From Eubacterium sp. UBA3720 (GTDB lineage Bacteria > Bacillota > Clostridia > Lachnospirales > Lachnospiraceae): 33,432 nucleotides of DNA. Below, in pieces: positions 1-8,393 of this stretch. Position 1 is the first letter of the stretch. The number at the start of each line of letters is the position of its first letter. The translations under genes and the position numbers were made by a program. Under the pieces are notes generated by a model, which was not told the origin of the DNA, did no database searches, and saw nothing but the letters and a program-made list of their open reading frames with translations. The stretch is taken from contig DFHP01000046.1 in assembly GCA_002371335.1 (NCBI GenBank), forward strand, positions 1 through 33,432, written 5' to 3'.

Positions 1-582
1 AATAAGAAGCAGAGCAACGCCTCCAATCACGATAACAGCGAGAAGAAACTGAAAAATCGTTTTGTAACTCAGTCCTGCCACATAGAACAGCAGAAAGACA
101 ATAAAAGCAATTGTAATCGTGTTTTTCAGATCGGGCTGACTTATGATCAGAAAAAGAGGTATTGCAAGCAGTCCTGCTGAACGTACCAGGGATGGAAAGG
201 TGTTCAGTATTTCTTCATGCAGCATAAGATACATGGAGAAAAACAGGATCAGGAATATCTTTGAGATCTCAGTTGGCTGGAACTGCATTCCTCCGAATTC
301 GATCCAGCGTGAGGCTCCGTTCTTTGCCGTACCCGTTATAAGCACCAGTACAAGAATTACCAGATTTACAATATAGATTATTTTGTAAAAGTTCAGTATC
401 CAGCTGTAATCCACAAGAGAAAGTATGACCATGATTATAACCCCGGCTATTACGCCGGCCAGCTGGCGGTTCCGCAGAGATGAGTCCGCGGAATTAACCA
501 GCATAACGCCCAGCGTGCTGAGGATGATCAGGGCAAACACCAGTTTGAAATTGTAATCCTTTAATTTATACTGACTAAGCAT
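1..582 (-). CDS. rodA: RodA/FtsW-family SEDS peptidoglycan glycosyltransferase (3' end outside window)
   Basis: The frame is open for 194 codons from an ATG at 582 to the window edge, so only the N-terminal half is present. The product is a polytopic membrane protein of the SEDS family, which polymerises lipid II into glycan strands together with a class B PBP. Hydrophobic segments run through the whole visible part. The family signature is visible as GASRWIEFGG followed by QPTEISK, and further on SQPDLKN, typical of RodA/SpoVE/FtsW. The start is supported by GGAG placed about 6 bases upstream. It lies 16 bases after the PBP2 gene and behind mreBCD, so RodA of the elongasome is more likely than FtsW or SpoVE, though the sequence alone does not fully separate these. 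Confidence 0.9.
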   Translation of the reverse strand, partial: MLSQYKLKDYNFKLVFALIILSTLGVMLVNSADSSLRNRQLAGVIAGVIIMVILSLVDYSWILNFYKIIYIVNLVILVLVLITGTAKNGASRWIEFGGMQFQPTEISKIFLILFFSMYLMLHEEILNTFPSLVRSAGLLAIPLFLIISQPDLKNTITIAFIVFLLFYVAGLSYKTIFQFLLAVIVIGGVALLLI

Positions 583-598
583 AGAATCTCCATTTTTT

Positions 599-3511
599 TT
601 AATCCGTTACCGCCTCTTCTGAAATGCCTTGCTGCATAGCGGTACCTGTAAGTATTTCTGTCTCATCATTCAGGCTGTAATAATAACGCATAATATCCGC
701 GGCTACAAGACAGGCGTTTGTCGAGCTGTAGCTGTGGGCGATCCTTATTGCAAAAGCAATGTCATCCTGACTCTCATAATGTGAGAAGCCTATGATCAGC
801 GCGTGGCTGGCCCGGTTTGTCGCCTCCTGCGCGGTTCCTGTCTTTGCGTACATTTCAATCGGAAGTCCCGCCAGATATGTACTGTCCGATACGGCCAGCG
901 ACATTCCTTCATTGATAGCATTCCAGATAGAATCAGAAAAGTTTGATGTTTTGGAAATGACAGGTGAAAACTGCTCTATGATATTTCCGGAGGCATCTGT
1001 TGTTTTCTGGATCAGCGTAAGATCATAGCTTACGCCTTTGTTATATATGGTAGCGGCGTATCTGGAAAGCTGTGATGTCGTATAGTTATGAGTACCCTGA
1101 CCGATAGCTGAAGGCAGCGGCATGTCCTCTGTGACCTCGGGCGCGGATTCTGTGACCTGGATATTTGTCTTCTGATCCAGATTAAATAAAGAGGAATACT
1201 CCTGTATCTTTTCCAGCGCCTGATTTGACTGATAAGCGTTTTCCTCATCCATTCCGAGATTATACGCCACCGTACAGAAGAAGACGTTGCAGGAATTCTC
1301 TATTGCGCCCACCACATTCAGTTCGCCATGACCATCTGACAGCCAGCATCTTACCTGATCGGTAGCGTCAAGAAATCCGCCGCCAAAAAGGCCGTTGCAT
1401 GCTATCTGAGTGTCCGTAGTGATAATACCTTCGTTTAATCCCGCTACTGCGGTTACGATCTTATAAGTAGAACCGGGAGCCGTGAGCTGCTGTGTAGCTT
1501 TGTTATAAAACGGCGTGGACTGATCGTTATACAAATGATTATAGTAGCTTACGTCCATATCATTTGAAAGCAGATTATTATCATATCCCGGATATGTTAC
1601 CAGAGCAAGCACTTCACCTGTGTCAGGATCGTTCAGAACGGCGGAGCCCGAACATGGATCCAGTGCGATCTGGGCAGGCGTCAGTTCCAGAGTTCGTATC
1701 TTCTCTGTGATAAGCTCATACGCCGTCATACTGCCATAGGCAAAATCTTCATAAATACCATCATCCTTGCTGAGAATATTCTGATCATACAGGATCAGGC
1801 AGAGCTCGCTTGGGGTCACCACATCATCATCGATAAGATAGCTGTAGATGATACGGCTGAAGTCAGATTTATTATAAAGATCCTGCTGCATCATGCTGAT
1901 GATCTGCTGATAAATCTCGCCGGAATCCAGATAATCAGACGATTCGGGAAGCTTTGTGGTATCGATCCAGTTTTTTGTGGAGGCATAGGAAAGAAAACGT
2001 GAAAGAGATATCGTCTCCTCCTTGAAATATGCCTGATACATGGCGTCGTCTTTATCCACGAGCTTTCTGTTTACAAGGCCGGTATCCGATGTCAGATAGG
2101 TACTGTATACGTAATCAAGGTAGCTCTGCTTATCTTCAGAAAGCTGATTGTATGGCGTGCCCTCGCCAGAAAGCTCCTGTGCCACCCAGTCGATCACTTC
2201 CTGCTGCCGGCTGAGAAATTTATTATAAACATTTTGTTCCGTTTCGCCGGCGTCCTCTGCGTAAAAATGATTAATATCTATTATGTTGTTGTTGATCAGC
2301 TGTTTATACACATCATAGATCGGAATATAAAGATCGTTATCCGCGTCATCAATTTCGGCGGGACCTTCTTTTTCATCCTGTATTTTTTTCAGGAGCACTC
2401 CGGCTATTCGCTGTTCAAGGATCTGATAACATGCTTCCTGCAGTTCTGCATCTATAGTCAGATAAACGTCATTTCCCTGTACAGGATTTATGCGGGAATC
2501 CTCATTGATATCCAATACCTTGCCAAGATTATCGATAGTGATCGTTTCCTCTCCGTCAACGCCCTGGAGTGTAGTCTCCATGCTTTGTTCGATACCGGTC
2601 TTTCCTATGATGGAATTGCTGTTATAGTCAGGATTCTCCTGGCGGAGATTTTCCAGCTCTTCAGCGGAAGGTTTTCCGGTATATCCGATGATCGGCGCCA
2701 TGGATTCGGCTTTGTTATATACACGTCTGGATTCCTGCGAAATACTTACTCCCTGAAGGGTATTGATATTCTCCTCTATGGCCGCTACTGTTGACGCGCT
2801 TACATTGCTTGCGACAGTAACAGGAACATACCGCTGAAAGCTGATCAGGGATAACTGATACCGGACGATAACGATGTTCAGGATCTCTTCTTTTGTCAGC
2901 TCTGCGGGGAGTCCGTGAGATTTCAGCTCCTCTTCCGTATATGGGTTATCCTCGTTGTATAAATAAAAACGTTTGGAACCCGCAAGATAATTCATGATAT
3001 CGTCGGCGGAAGCATTTGCCTCATCTTCCTTCAGATCCGAAATCTGAGCATAGCCGAAAACATCGGCGCGGAAACGATCTCTTGTGGTTCCCTCATCAAC
3101 GTCAAAAGCATAATTCCCGTCTTCGTCCACTATAATGTGGAAATCATGGGTAAGAGTATCGCCCATGGACTGTATGAGGTTAGTGAGGTAATATATCTCG
3201 CCGTTGACGCTTAAGTTTTTCTCCCGCGTTGTCTCATAGGAACCGTTATCCTCGATCGTGACGCAGTTGGAGAGTTCATTGTACGCCAGAAGCTCGCCAT
3301 TGCGGTCATATATGTTTCCGCGCGTACTCTGGATCATACGGGTCCTTGTAGTCATGACGGTAAAGTTATCCGCATATGACTGACCGTCGATGATCTGCAG
3401 CTTAAAAAGGCGCGCGATCAGTACGCAGGACATAAAGACAAAAAGAATAAGGACAATGGTCACTCTTTTATCAAAAAACTTTTTTACTGTATTAATTATT
3501 TTCTTAACCAA
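599..3511 (-). CDS. mrdA: Penicillin-binding protein 2 (class B transpeptidase), elongasome type, unusually long
   Basis: This class B PBP cross-links peptidoglycan during side-wall growth, partnered by RodA. One N-terminal membrane anchor lies at about residues 17-36. The PBP dimerisation region follows (RGNIYDRNGELLA at about 64-76). The transpeptidase triads are intact: S681-T-Y-K684, S740-C-N742 and K890-T-G892. At 970 residues it is far longer than the usual 600-720. The excess sits mainly at about 370-612, between LTIDAELQEA and SAVLNDPDTGEVLAL, which are normally only about 20-30 residues apart. The start is TTG at 3511, with GAGGAG about 11 bases upstream and 16 bases of overlap with mreD. 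No ATG lies nearby in frame. A SpoVD or PbpA label is possible, but position in mreBCD-rodA favours MrdA/PBP2. Confidence 0.93.
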   Translation of the reverse strand: MVKKIINTVKKFFDKRVTIVLILFVFMSCVLIARLFKLQIIDGQSYADNFTVMTTRTRMIQSTRGNIYDRNGELLAYNELSNCVTIEDNGSYETTREKNLSVNGEIYYLTNLIQSMGDTLTHDFHIIVDEDGNYAFDVDEGTTRDRFRADVFGYAQISDLKEDEANASADDIMNYLAGSKRFYLYNEDNPYTEEELKSHGLPAELTKEEILNIVIVRYQLSLISFQRYVPVTVASNVSASTVAAIEENINTLQGVSISQESRRVYNKAESMAPIIGYTGKPSAEELENLRQENPDYNSNSIIGKTGIEQSMETTLQGVDGEETITIDNLGKVLDINEDSRINPVQGNDVYLTIDAELQEACYQILEQRIAGVLLKKIQDEKEGPAEIDDADNDLYIPIYDVYKQLINNNIIDINHFYAEDAGETEQNVYNKFLSRQQEVIDWVAQELSGEGTPYNQLSEDKQSYLDYVYSTYLTSDTGLVNRKLVDKDDAMYQAYFKEETISLSRFLSYASTKNWIDTTKLPESSDYLDSGEIYQQIISMMQQDLYNKSDFSRIIYSYLIDDDVVTPSELCLILYDQNILSKDDGIYEDFAYGSMTAYELITEKIRTLELTPAQIALDPCSGSAVLNDPDTGEVLALVTYPGYDNNLLSNDMDVSYYNHLYNDQSTPFYNKATQQLTAPGSTYKIVTAVAGLNEGIITTDTQIACNGLFGGGFLDATDQVRCWLSDGHGELNVVGAIENSCNVFFCTVAYNLGMDEENAYQSNQALEKIQEYSSLFNLDQKTNIQVTESAPEVTEDMPLPSAIGQGTHNYTTSQLSRYAATIYNKGVSYDLTLIQKTTDASGNIIEQFSPVISKTSNFSDSIWNAINEGMSLAVSDSTYLAGLPIEMYAKTGTAQEATNRASHALIIGFSHYESQDDIAFAIRIAHSYSSTNACLVAADIMRYYYSLNDETEILTGTAMQQGISEEAVTD

Positions 3512-4023
3512 GGTGATTGCTGCTCCTCAAGCTCAAATTCTGAAAGCTTTTTATCGATCATAAACATGACTTTATATAACAGGAACGTCAGTATTATAGT
3601 AGAGATCAGCTCCGGAAGAACCGTATAAATAAAATAAGACCGGAGGCTTATCCTGTTTAACATCAGAAACTGAAAAACATAGTAGCATCCGCGGTAGATC
3701 AGATCGCTCAGTCCCACCAGTATGACCGGGACTTTTATATCTTCATCAAAAAAAATATTATAACAGCATCCGCTGATATAACCGATAAGGACATATACTA
3801 GCGATGTAAATCCGATCACCGGGCATGATAACAGATCCACAGATAATCCGCAAATAAATCCAAGTATCATACCTGCTCTGCGTCCGCGCATAAAAGCAAA
3901 AATGACTACGATCATCAGAAGCATATTAGGCATGATGAAGGAGAACGGAATGATCCTGGAGACCGTGGTCTGCGCAAGAAAAGCCGCCAGACCCAGAAGA
4001 AGCATGACAAGTTTTCTGCGCAT
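3496..4023 (-). CDS. mreD: Rod shape-determining protein MreD
   Basis: A 175-residue, very hydrophobic protein with roughly five membrane segments, the right size and profile for MreD, the membrane component that links MreC to the PBP2/RodA elongation machine. It ends in a charged cytoplasmic tail (KKLSEFELEEQQ). MreD is poorly conserved in sequence, so the call relies on length, topology and position between mreC and the PBP2 gene. The ATG directly follows the mreC stop (TAA then ATG), and the GGAGGGGAA that ends mreC serves as its ribosome site, so translation is probably coupled. Its last 16 bases overlap the start of mrdA. Confidence 0.9.
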   Translation of the reverse strand: MRRKLVMLLLGLAAFLAQTTVSRIIPFSFIMPNMLLMIVVIFAFMRGRRAGMILGFICGLSVDLLSCPVIGFTSLVYVLIGYISGCCYNIFFDEDIKVPVILVGLSDLIYRGCYYVFQFLMLNRISLRSYFIYTVLPELISTIILTFLLYKVMFMIDKKLSEFELEEQQSPWLRK

Positions 4024-4875
4024 TTATTCCCCTCCTGCTTCCTTCAGCTGTTTAATGACAAGGACCTCCTGAAGGTGAGAAAAATCCACAACAGGAACGA
4101 TCTGTCCTGTCTTTGTAAGGTGATTGGAATCATCATTTACCTGATCAATATAACCGATCAGTATGCCTTCCAGATATTTGTCACTGATATTTGAAGTAAC
4201 TATCTGCTCTCCAATGGAAATCTCATTCCCTGTATTCATCTGGTCAAAAGAGAGTTTTCCCTCGTCGAGCAGACTCAGATCTCCTGAAACTATGCAGGTG
4301 TCCAGATGGCTTACTGTCATGGCGCTGACGTTGCTGGAATCATCGATGATAGAACGCACTGACGCCCAGTTGCTGCCTACGTTTGTGACGATTCCGACCA
4401 GTCCGCTTCCGCTGATCACGTTCATATCTGCGGCGATGCCGGAGTCAGAGCCTTTATTTATCACAAATGTGCTGTAGCCGTTTCCGGAATCTCTTGAAAT
4501 TACATTTGCGGCTACCTTGTCATACTGAGAATATGACTGGTCAAGATCATAAAGCTGACGAAGCCTTGTAAGTTCATCCTTCTCCAGAGATAATGTGGTA
4601 TTATCAGCTGTCAGCTCATCGATCTTTGCCTGCAGCGTTTCGTTCTCTTTTGCAAGTTTCTTCTTGCTTTCCAGCATACTGCCCTGTTCGGAAAGCCATC
4701 CGCCTACGGAATTGAGTCCGTTCTGCATTGGAATGATGACTATGCCGAAAACATTTCTCAGCGGCGACATTGAAGTGAAGGATGTTGCTGTCAGTGTCAG
4801 CAGAGAAATGCATACAAAAACCAGAATAGTAAAAATATATTTATTTTTTAAAGTCAGTCTTCTTTTCTTTTTCAT
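4024..4875 (-). CDS. mreC: Rod shape-determining protein MreC
   Basis: A 283-residue bitopic membrane protein that scaffolds the elongasome outside the membrane. The order is: basic N-terminus (MKKKRRLTLKNKY), one membrane helix at about 13-33, a coiled coil at about 63-108 with regular Leu and charged residues, then the paired beta-barrel domain at about 115-280 (family-like GSDSGIAADMNVISGSGLVG). Length is normal for the family. The start has AGGGG about 8 bases upstream, and the gene lies 19 bases after mreB. It ends exactly where mreD begins. Confidence 0.95.
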   Translation of the reverse strand: MKKKRRLTLKNKYIFTILVFVCISLLTLTATSFTSMSPLRNVFGIVIIPMQNGLNSVGGWLSEQGSMLESKKKLAKENETLQAKIDELTADNTTLSLEKDELTRLRQLYDLDQSYSQYDKVAANVISRDSGNGYSTFVINKGSDSGIAADMNVISGSGLVGIVTNVGSNWASVRSIIDDSSNVSAMTVSHLDTCIVSGDLSLLDEGKLSFDQMNTGNEISIGEQIVTSNISDKYLEGILIGYIDQVNDDSNHLTKTGQIVPVVDFSHLQEVLVIKQLKEAGGE

Positions 4876-4894
4876 GGTTGCCCCTGTAAGGTAT

Positions 4895-5911
4895 TTATTT
4901 TCGCTTATTTAAAGGGAATGTCCAGCGGTTCATCAGATCCTGATGCGTTACCAGTTCTTTGATGCCGCATATCGTGCTGAGATCATAATATCCAGAAAGC
5001 CGGACCGGACATTCCAGGTGGTTGTTCAGAAATTCACCAAGACCGGCGATACGGGTACTTCCGCCGCAAAGATATACGCCCTCCTGATTGATGCAGGTGC
5101 GGATCTGCGGCGGCGTGCGCTCAAGAAATTTTTTAATCTCTTCAGTCAGATCTTCGATCTGGGCACGGACAGCGTCGGTCACTGTGTACGCGGTGATAAT
5201 GCCGTCCCGGGGAATACCCTTTTCCGTATCGATCCCGACGACCTTCCGGCCTTCCATTTTCCGGCCGTTCATGTCGGTAAGGGAGATCTTCAGCCGCTTT
5301 GCCATTTTTGAACTGATGTGAAGATTATTTTTGCGGCGGACATTTGCCACGATAGCGTCATTTATGCTTCTTCCTCCGAGAGGAAGATTTCTGCTGATCA
5401 CGACACGTGAATCTGCGATAATAGAGATCTCGGTGCTCTGAGAACCTATGTTTATGATCATGGAACCGTTCGTACGGCTCAGAGGAATTCCAAAGGAAAG
5501 CGCGTCGGCAATTGGTTTTTCGACTGCAAAAAGCTTTCCGTGACGCAGGCTCCCCCTGTGCGCGATCGTATAATAAGCTCTTCTTTCGATCTCCGTCATA
5601 TCACTTGGCACAGACATGATCAGCGTCGGCCGGTATCCCGTTCCTCCCGGGCAGCGTTTCAGATAAGTATGCAGAACCGCCTCCATCAGGGAAATATCAC
5701 TGATCCTGCCGTTTGACATAGGCGTGATAACTTCTATATTCTGAGGTGTTCTTCCCAGAAGATTGTAAGCCTCGCTGCCGATGGCGAAAACAGATTCGTT
5801 GTTTTCAATGGCGATCATGTTTTTCTCTTTTATAATACTGTCATTATTCTGATCGTAAATTTTGACCGTACTGGTTCCTATATCTATACCATAAATATGA
5901 TGCAGAGCCAT
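4895..5911 (-). CDS. mreB: MreB-like actin-family protein, divergent
   Basis: A 338-residue actin-fold ATPase homologue placed where mreB normally lies, ahead of mreC. MreB filaments position the cell-wall synthesis machinery along the membrane. Visible motifs are phosphate-1 (GIDIGTSTVKI, about 8-18), the connecting segment AVEKPIADAL with E131, phosphate-2 (MIINIGSQSTEISII, 151-165) and the adenosine loop YLCGGSTRIAGLG (280-292). Phosphate-2 departs from the usual DIGGGTTE: Asp is replaced by N154 and GGGTT by GSQST. Overall the protein is more divergent than typical clostridial MreB, so altered nucleotide handling is possible. The ATG at 5911 has a GGGGGG run about 12 bases upstream, a rather long spacing. 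The radC stop lies 32 bases upstream. Confidence 0.88.
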   Translation of the reverse strand: MALHHIYGIDIGTSTVKIYDQNNDSIIKEKNMIAIENNESVFAIGSEAYNLLGRTPQNIEVITPMSNGRISDISLMEAVLHTYLKRCPGGTGYRPTLIMSVPSDMTEIERRAYYTIAHRGSLRHGKLFAVEKPIADALSFGIPLSRTNGSMIINIGSQSTEISIIADSRVVISRNLPLGGRSINDAIVANVRRKNNLHISSKMAKRLKISLTDMNGRKMEGRKVVGIDTEKGIPRDGIITAYTVTDAVRAQIEDLTEEIKKFLERTPPQIRTCINQEGVYLCGGSTRIAGLGEFLNNHLECPVRLSGYYDLSTICGIKELVTHQDLMNRWTFPLNKRK

Positions 5912-5943
5912 CCTGTAATTATTCCCCCCTCTGACCGGTCAGG

Positions 5944-6645
5944 TCATATGATCAAATATCCCTTTTCCCGAAGACTCGTGTATCTCCTGTCACCGATGAT
6001 GATATGGTCGAGCAGACTGATCCCAAGCAGATCTCCTGCCTTACGGATCCTTTCCGTGACCGCAAGATCGTCATTGCTTGGCGATGCATCTCCGCTCGGA
6101 TGATTATGAATAAGGATCATATTGACCGCACGGAATGAAAGAGCTTTAATGAAAAGCTCTCTCGGAGTGATAAGGGACTGATTGACGGTCCCTTTCGAAA
6201 GCATAATCTCACCAAGAAGCGCGTTTTTCGTATCAAGAAGCAGGCAGAACAGTTCCTCCTGTTCTTCATGACGGAGTTTTTCCATAAAATAATCTGCCAC
6301 GGAGGACGGATCGTTGAAATTCAGTTTCTTCCTGCTTTCAGCCCTGGCGATCCTTTTGGAAAGTTCTCCGATGCAAAGGATCTGGATCGCTTTAACCTTT
6401 CCTATTCCCTTTAGAGAACACAGATCCTCCAATGACATATGATAAATGCCCGTAAGACCTTTTTCAAAATCACTGAGCTCCAGGACCGATCTCGCCAGCT
6501 CTATGGAAGTGATCCCCTGTGCGCCGCTTCGAAGTATCACCGCCAGAAGTTCCGCGTCGGACAAAGCTTCGGGACCGGAATTAAGGCATTTTTCGTAAGG
6601 GCGCTCGTCTTCCGGCAGCATTTTCATTAATATTCCGCTGTTCAT
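5944..6645 (-). CDS. radC: RadC/YeeS-type JAB1/MPN+ domain protein
   Basis: A 233-residue RadC-family protein. It has a helix-hairpin-helix region at about 68-95 (SLKGIGKVKAIQI) and a C-terminal JAMM metalloprotease-like domain with E131 and the motif HNHPSGDASPSNDD (H180, H182, S188 or S190 region, D193), all metal-site residues present. The old DNA repair assignment for RadC is weak and its real function is unsettled. The ATG has AGGAGG five bases upstream. RadC directly before mreB is a common Firmicutes arrangement and marks the start of the cell-shape operon. A 127-base gap with possible promoters precedes it. Confidence 0.95.
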   Translation of the reverse strand: MNSGILMKMLPEDERPYEKCLNSGPEALSDAELLAVILRSGAQGITSIELARSVLELSDFEKGLTGIYHMSLEDLCSLKGIGKVKAIQILCIGELSKRIARAESRKKLNFNDPSSVADYFMEKLRHEEQEELFCLLLDTKNALLGEIMLSKGTVNQSLITPRELFIKALSFRAVNMILIHNHPSGDASPSNDDLAVTERIRKAGDLLGISLLDHIIIGDRRYTSLREKGYLII

Positions 6646-6691
6646 TTCTTCCTCCTTTTACCGGTTCCGGATGCAGTCGGGAAGGAAAAGG

Positions 6692-6730
6692 AGTATAACA
6701 GGTCCCAAAATATCACTTGAAATTGTATCA
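6692..6730 (-). promoter_or_regulatory. Two possible extended -10 promoters ahead of radC-mreBCD
   Basis: In the 127-base gap between the COG2509 gene and radC, two extended -10 elements read on the minus strand: TGATACAAT (6722-6730) and TGTTATACT (6692-6700). Neither has a convincing -35 box at 16-18 bases. This gap is among the largest in the long minus-strand gene run, so a promoter for the radC-mre-mrdA-rodA set is expected here. The rest of the gap is AT-rich with nothing else recognised. Confidence 0.4.
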
Positions 6731-6772
6731 CAGTTGTTGAGCAAAGTATATGATGATTACATAAAAGATTTG

Positions 6773-8377
6773 TTAAAAAAAACGGTACAGTTTAGCTATT
6801 TCTTCGGCTGTTTTTATTCCGTCGATGGCAGCGGATGTGATGCCTCCGGCGTATCCCGCGCCTTCTCCGCATGGATAAATTCCCCGGATATTGCTTTCAA
6901 GAAAAGTATCACGTTCTATCTTTACCGGAGATGATGTTCTGCTTTCTACGCCTGCCATCAGGGCGTCCCCTTCCCCGTACCCGGGGATCAGATGATCGAA
7001 ATATTCAATGCCCTGCCGCAGTGAAATGGAGATGTCTTCCGGAAAAATATCATGTACCGCGGAGGGAAGGACCGCGCCTTTATGAAAGTTATGGTAAGGC
7101 AGAGATGAAGATCTTCTGAGGGCGCAGAAATCTTCGAATCTCTGGACCGGCACTGCTCCTCCGCCGTTTCGGAACGCGGCACTCTCCAGATGTCTCTGAA
7201 AGGAAACGCCCTGCAGTTCCGGCGGGAGCCTGAGATCGGCATAGCTGCGGTAATCCTCGGGAGAAACCGTCACTACAATGGCGGAATTCGCGTATTCTGA
7301 ATCGCGGGCGCTGTAACTCATGCCGTTGACAGCGGTCATGTTTTTCTCGGAGGAAGCATTTACCACATATCCGCCCGGACACATGCAGAATGAATAAACT
7401 CCTCTCCCGGTACCTACCGTATGTGCAAGCCTGTAATCAGCCGCTCCCAGATGAGGATGACGCGGGGTGCCGTATTGAGAGAGATTTATCATTTCCTGGG
7501 GATGAATGACACGGACGCCCACCGCGAAGGGTTTTGCGTTCATGCGGATCCCGCGCCGGTGCAGAAGCTCAAACGTATCGCGGGAAGAATGGCCGATGGC
7601 CAGAATCAGGGTTTTGGTGTAAAAGATTCGCCCGTCTTGTGTCTCAATGCTTTGGATCGCTCCGTTCTTTATATGCATATCAGTCATTTTTGAACGGAAA
7701 TACACATCGCCTCCCATTGCAATGATGGAGCTTCGCATGTTCTGCACTATTCTGATCAGCTGATCAGTGCCCAGATGAGGTCTGGCCTCGTACAGGATCT
7801 TTTCGGGCGCGCCTGATTCTACAAATATTTCCATGACCCGGCGGTTCCTGCCGTACCGGTCTTTTACACTGGTGTTAAGCTTTCCGTCAGAGAAAGTTCC
7901 TGCACCTCCCTCACCGAACTGAACGTTGCTGTTCGTATCCAATATTCCTCCGGACCAGAATTTATCTGTTTTTTCTCTGCGGACTTCCGCCTCATCACCC
8001 ATCTCCAGTATTAACGGACGGTATCCGTGTTTTGCCAGCATATAGGCACAGAACAGCCCTGCAGGCCCGCTTCCTATGATCACCGGACGTTCGTCCATTG
8101 GCTCGGATCCGGGATCCGGGAAGACATAGGGACGCTCCGAAGCCCGGGATAGGTTTGGGTTCCTTTTACCCGACAGAATACCGGGCTCTTTTGGGGTTTC
8201 CGCATCGATCGTATATACATAGAAAATATCAGGCTTCTTCCTGGCATCAACGGATCTCCTTACGATCTTATAGCTGAGAAGATCGCGGGGCTTTAAGTGC
8301 AGGAGCTTCAGGATCTTTTTTTCAAGGTCAGATTCGGTATGGTCAACAGGAAGTTTGACCTGGTTCAATCTAATCAT
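6773..8377 (-). CDS. FAD-dependent dehydrogenase, COG2509 family
   Basis: A 534-residue flavoprotein of the COG2509 family (uncharacterised FAD-dependent dehydrogenases). The N-terminal about 90 residues are a separate small domain. The FAD-binding Rossmann motif follows as VIIGSGPAGLFCAYML (about 100-115). GEGGAGTFSDGKLNT and the C-terminal GEGAGYAGGITSAAIDG are family hallmarks. Substrate and electron acceptor are unknown. The open frame runs upstream to 8476 inside the preceding gene, but the start is set at the ATG at 8377. This gives the expected N-terminus MIRLNQVKLP, has AAGG about 11 bases upstream overlapping the stop of the previous gene, and leaves a 16-base gap rather than an 83-base overlap. 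It ends in a run of T on the coding strand, but no clear terminator hairpin precedes that run. Confidence 0.9.
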   Translation of the reverse strand: MIRLNQVKLPVDHTESDLEKKILKLLHLKPRDLLSYKIVRRSVDARKKPDIFYVYTIDAETPKEPGILSGKRNPNLSRASERPYVFPDPGSEPMDERPVIIGSGPAGLFCAYMLAKHGYRPLILEMGDEAEVRREKTDKFWSGGILDTNSNVQFGEGGAGTFSDGKLNTSVKDRYGRNRRVMEIFVESGAPEKILYEARPHLGTDQLIRIVQNMRSSIIAMGGDVYFRSKMTDMHIKNGAIQSIETQDGRIFYTKTLILAIGHSSRDTFELLHRRGIRMNAKPFAVGVRVIHPQEMINLSQYGTPRHPHLGAADYRLAHTVGTGRGVYSFCMCPGGYVVNASSEKNMTAVNGMSYSARDSEYANSAIVVTVSPEDYRSYADLRLPPELQGVSFQRHLESAAFRNGGGAVPVQRFEDFCALRRSSSLPYHNFHKGAVLPSAVHDIFPEDISISLRQGIEYFDHLIPGYGEGDALMAGVESRTSSPVKIERDTFLESNIRGIYPCGEGAGYAGGITSAAIDGIKTAEEIAKLYRFF

Positions 8378-8393
8378 ATCTGGAAAGCCTTTC

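Noticed and set aside
2234..2794. Plus-strand frame of 186 codons inside mrdA
   Set aside because: It is antisense to the PBP2 gene, shows no family features or ribosome site, and the minus-strand gene has clear catalytic motifs throughout.
5931..5942. Perfect 12-base palindrome CTGACCGGTCAG between radC and mreB
   Set aside because: Short, cannot fold into a stable hairpin without opening its centre, has no T-run, and is the only copy noticed. Not enough to call a terminator or operator.
6773..6800. T-run at the end of the COG2509 gene as a terminator
   Set aside because: The run of T is partly coding (terminal Phe codons) and no stable stem precedes it.
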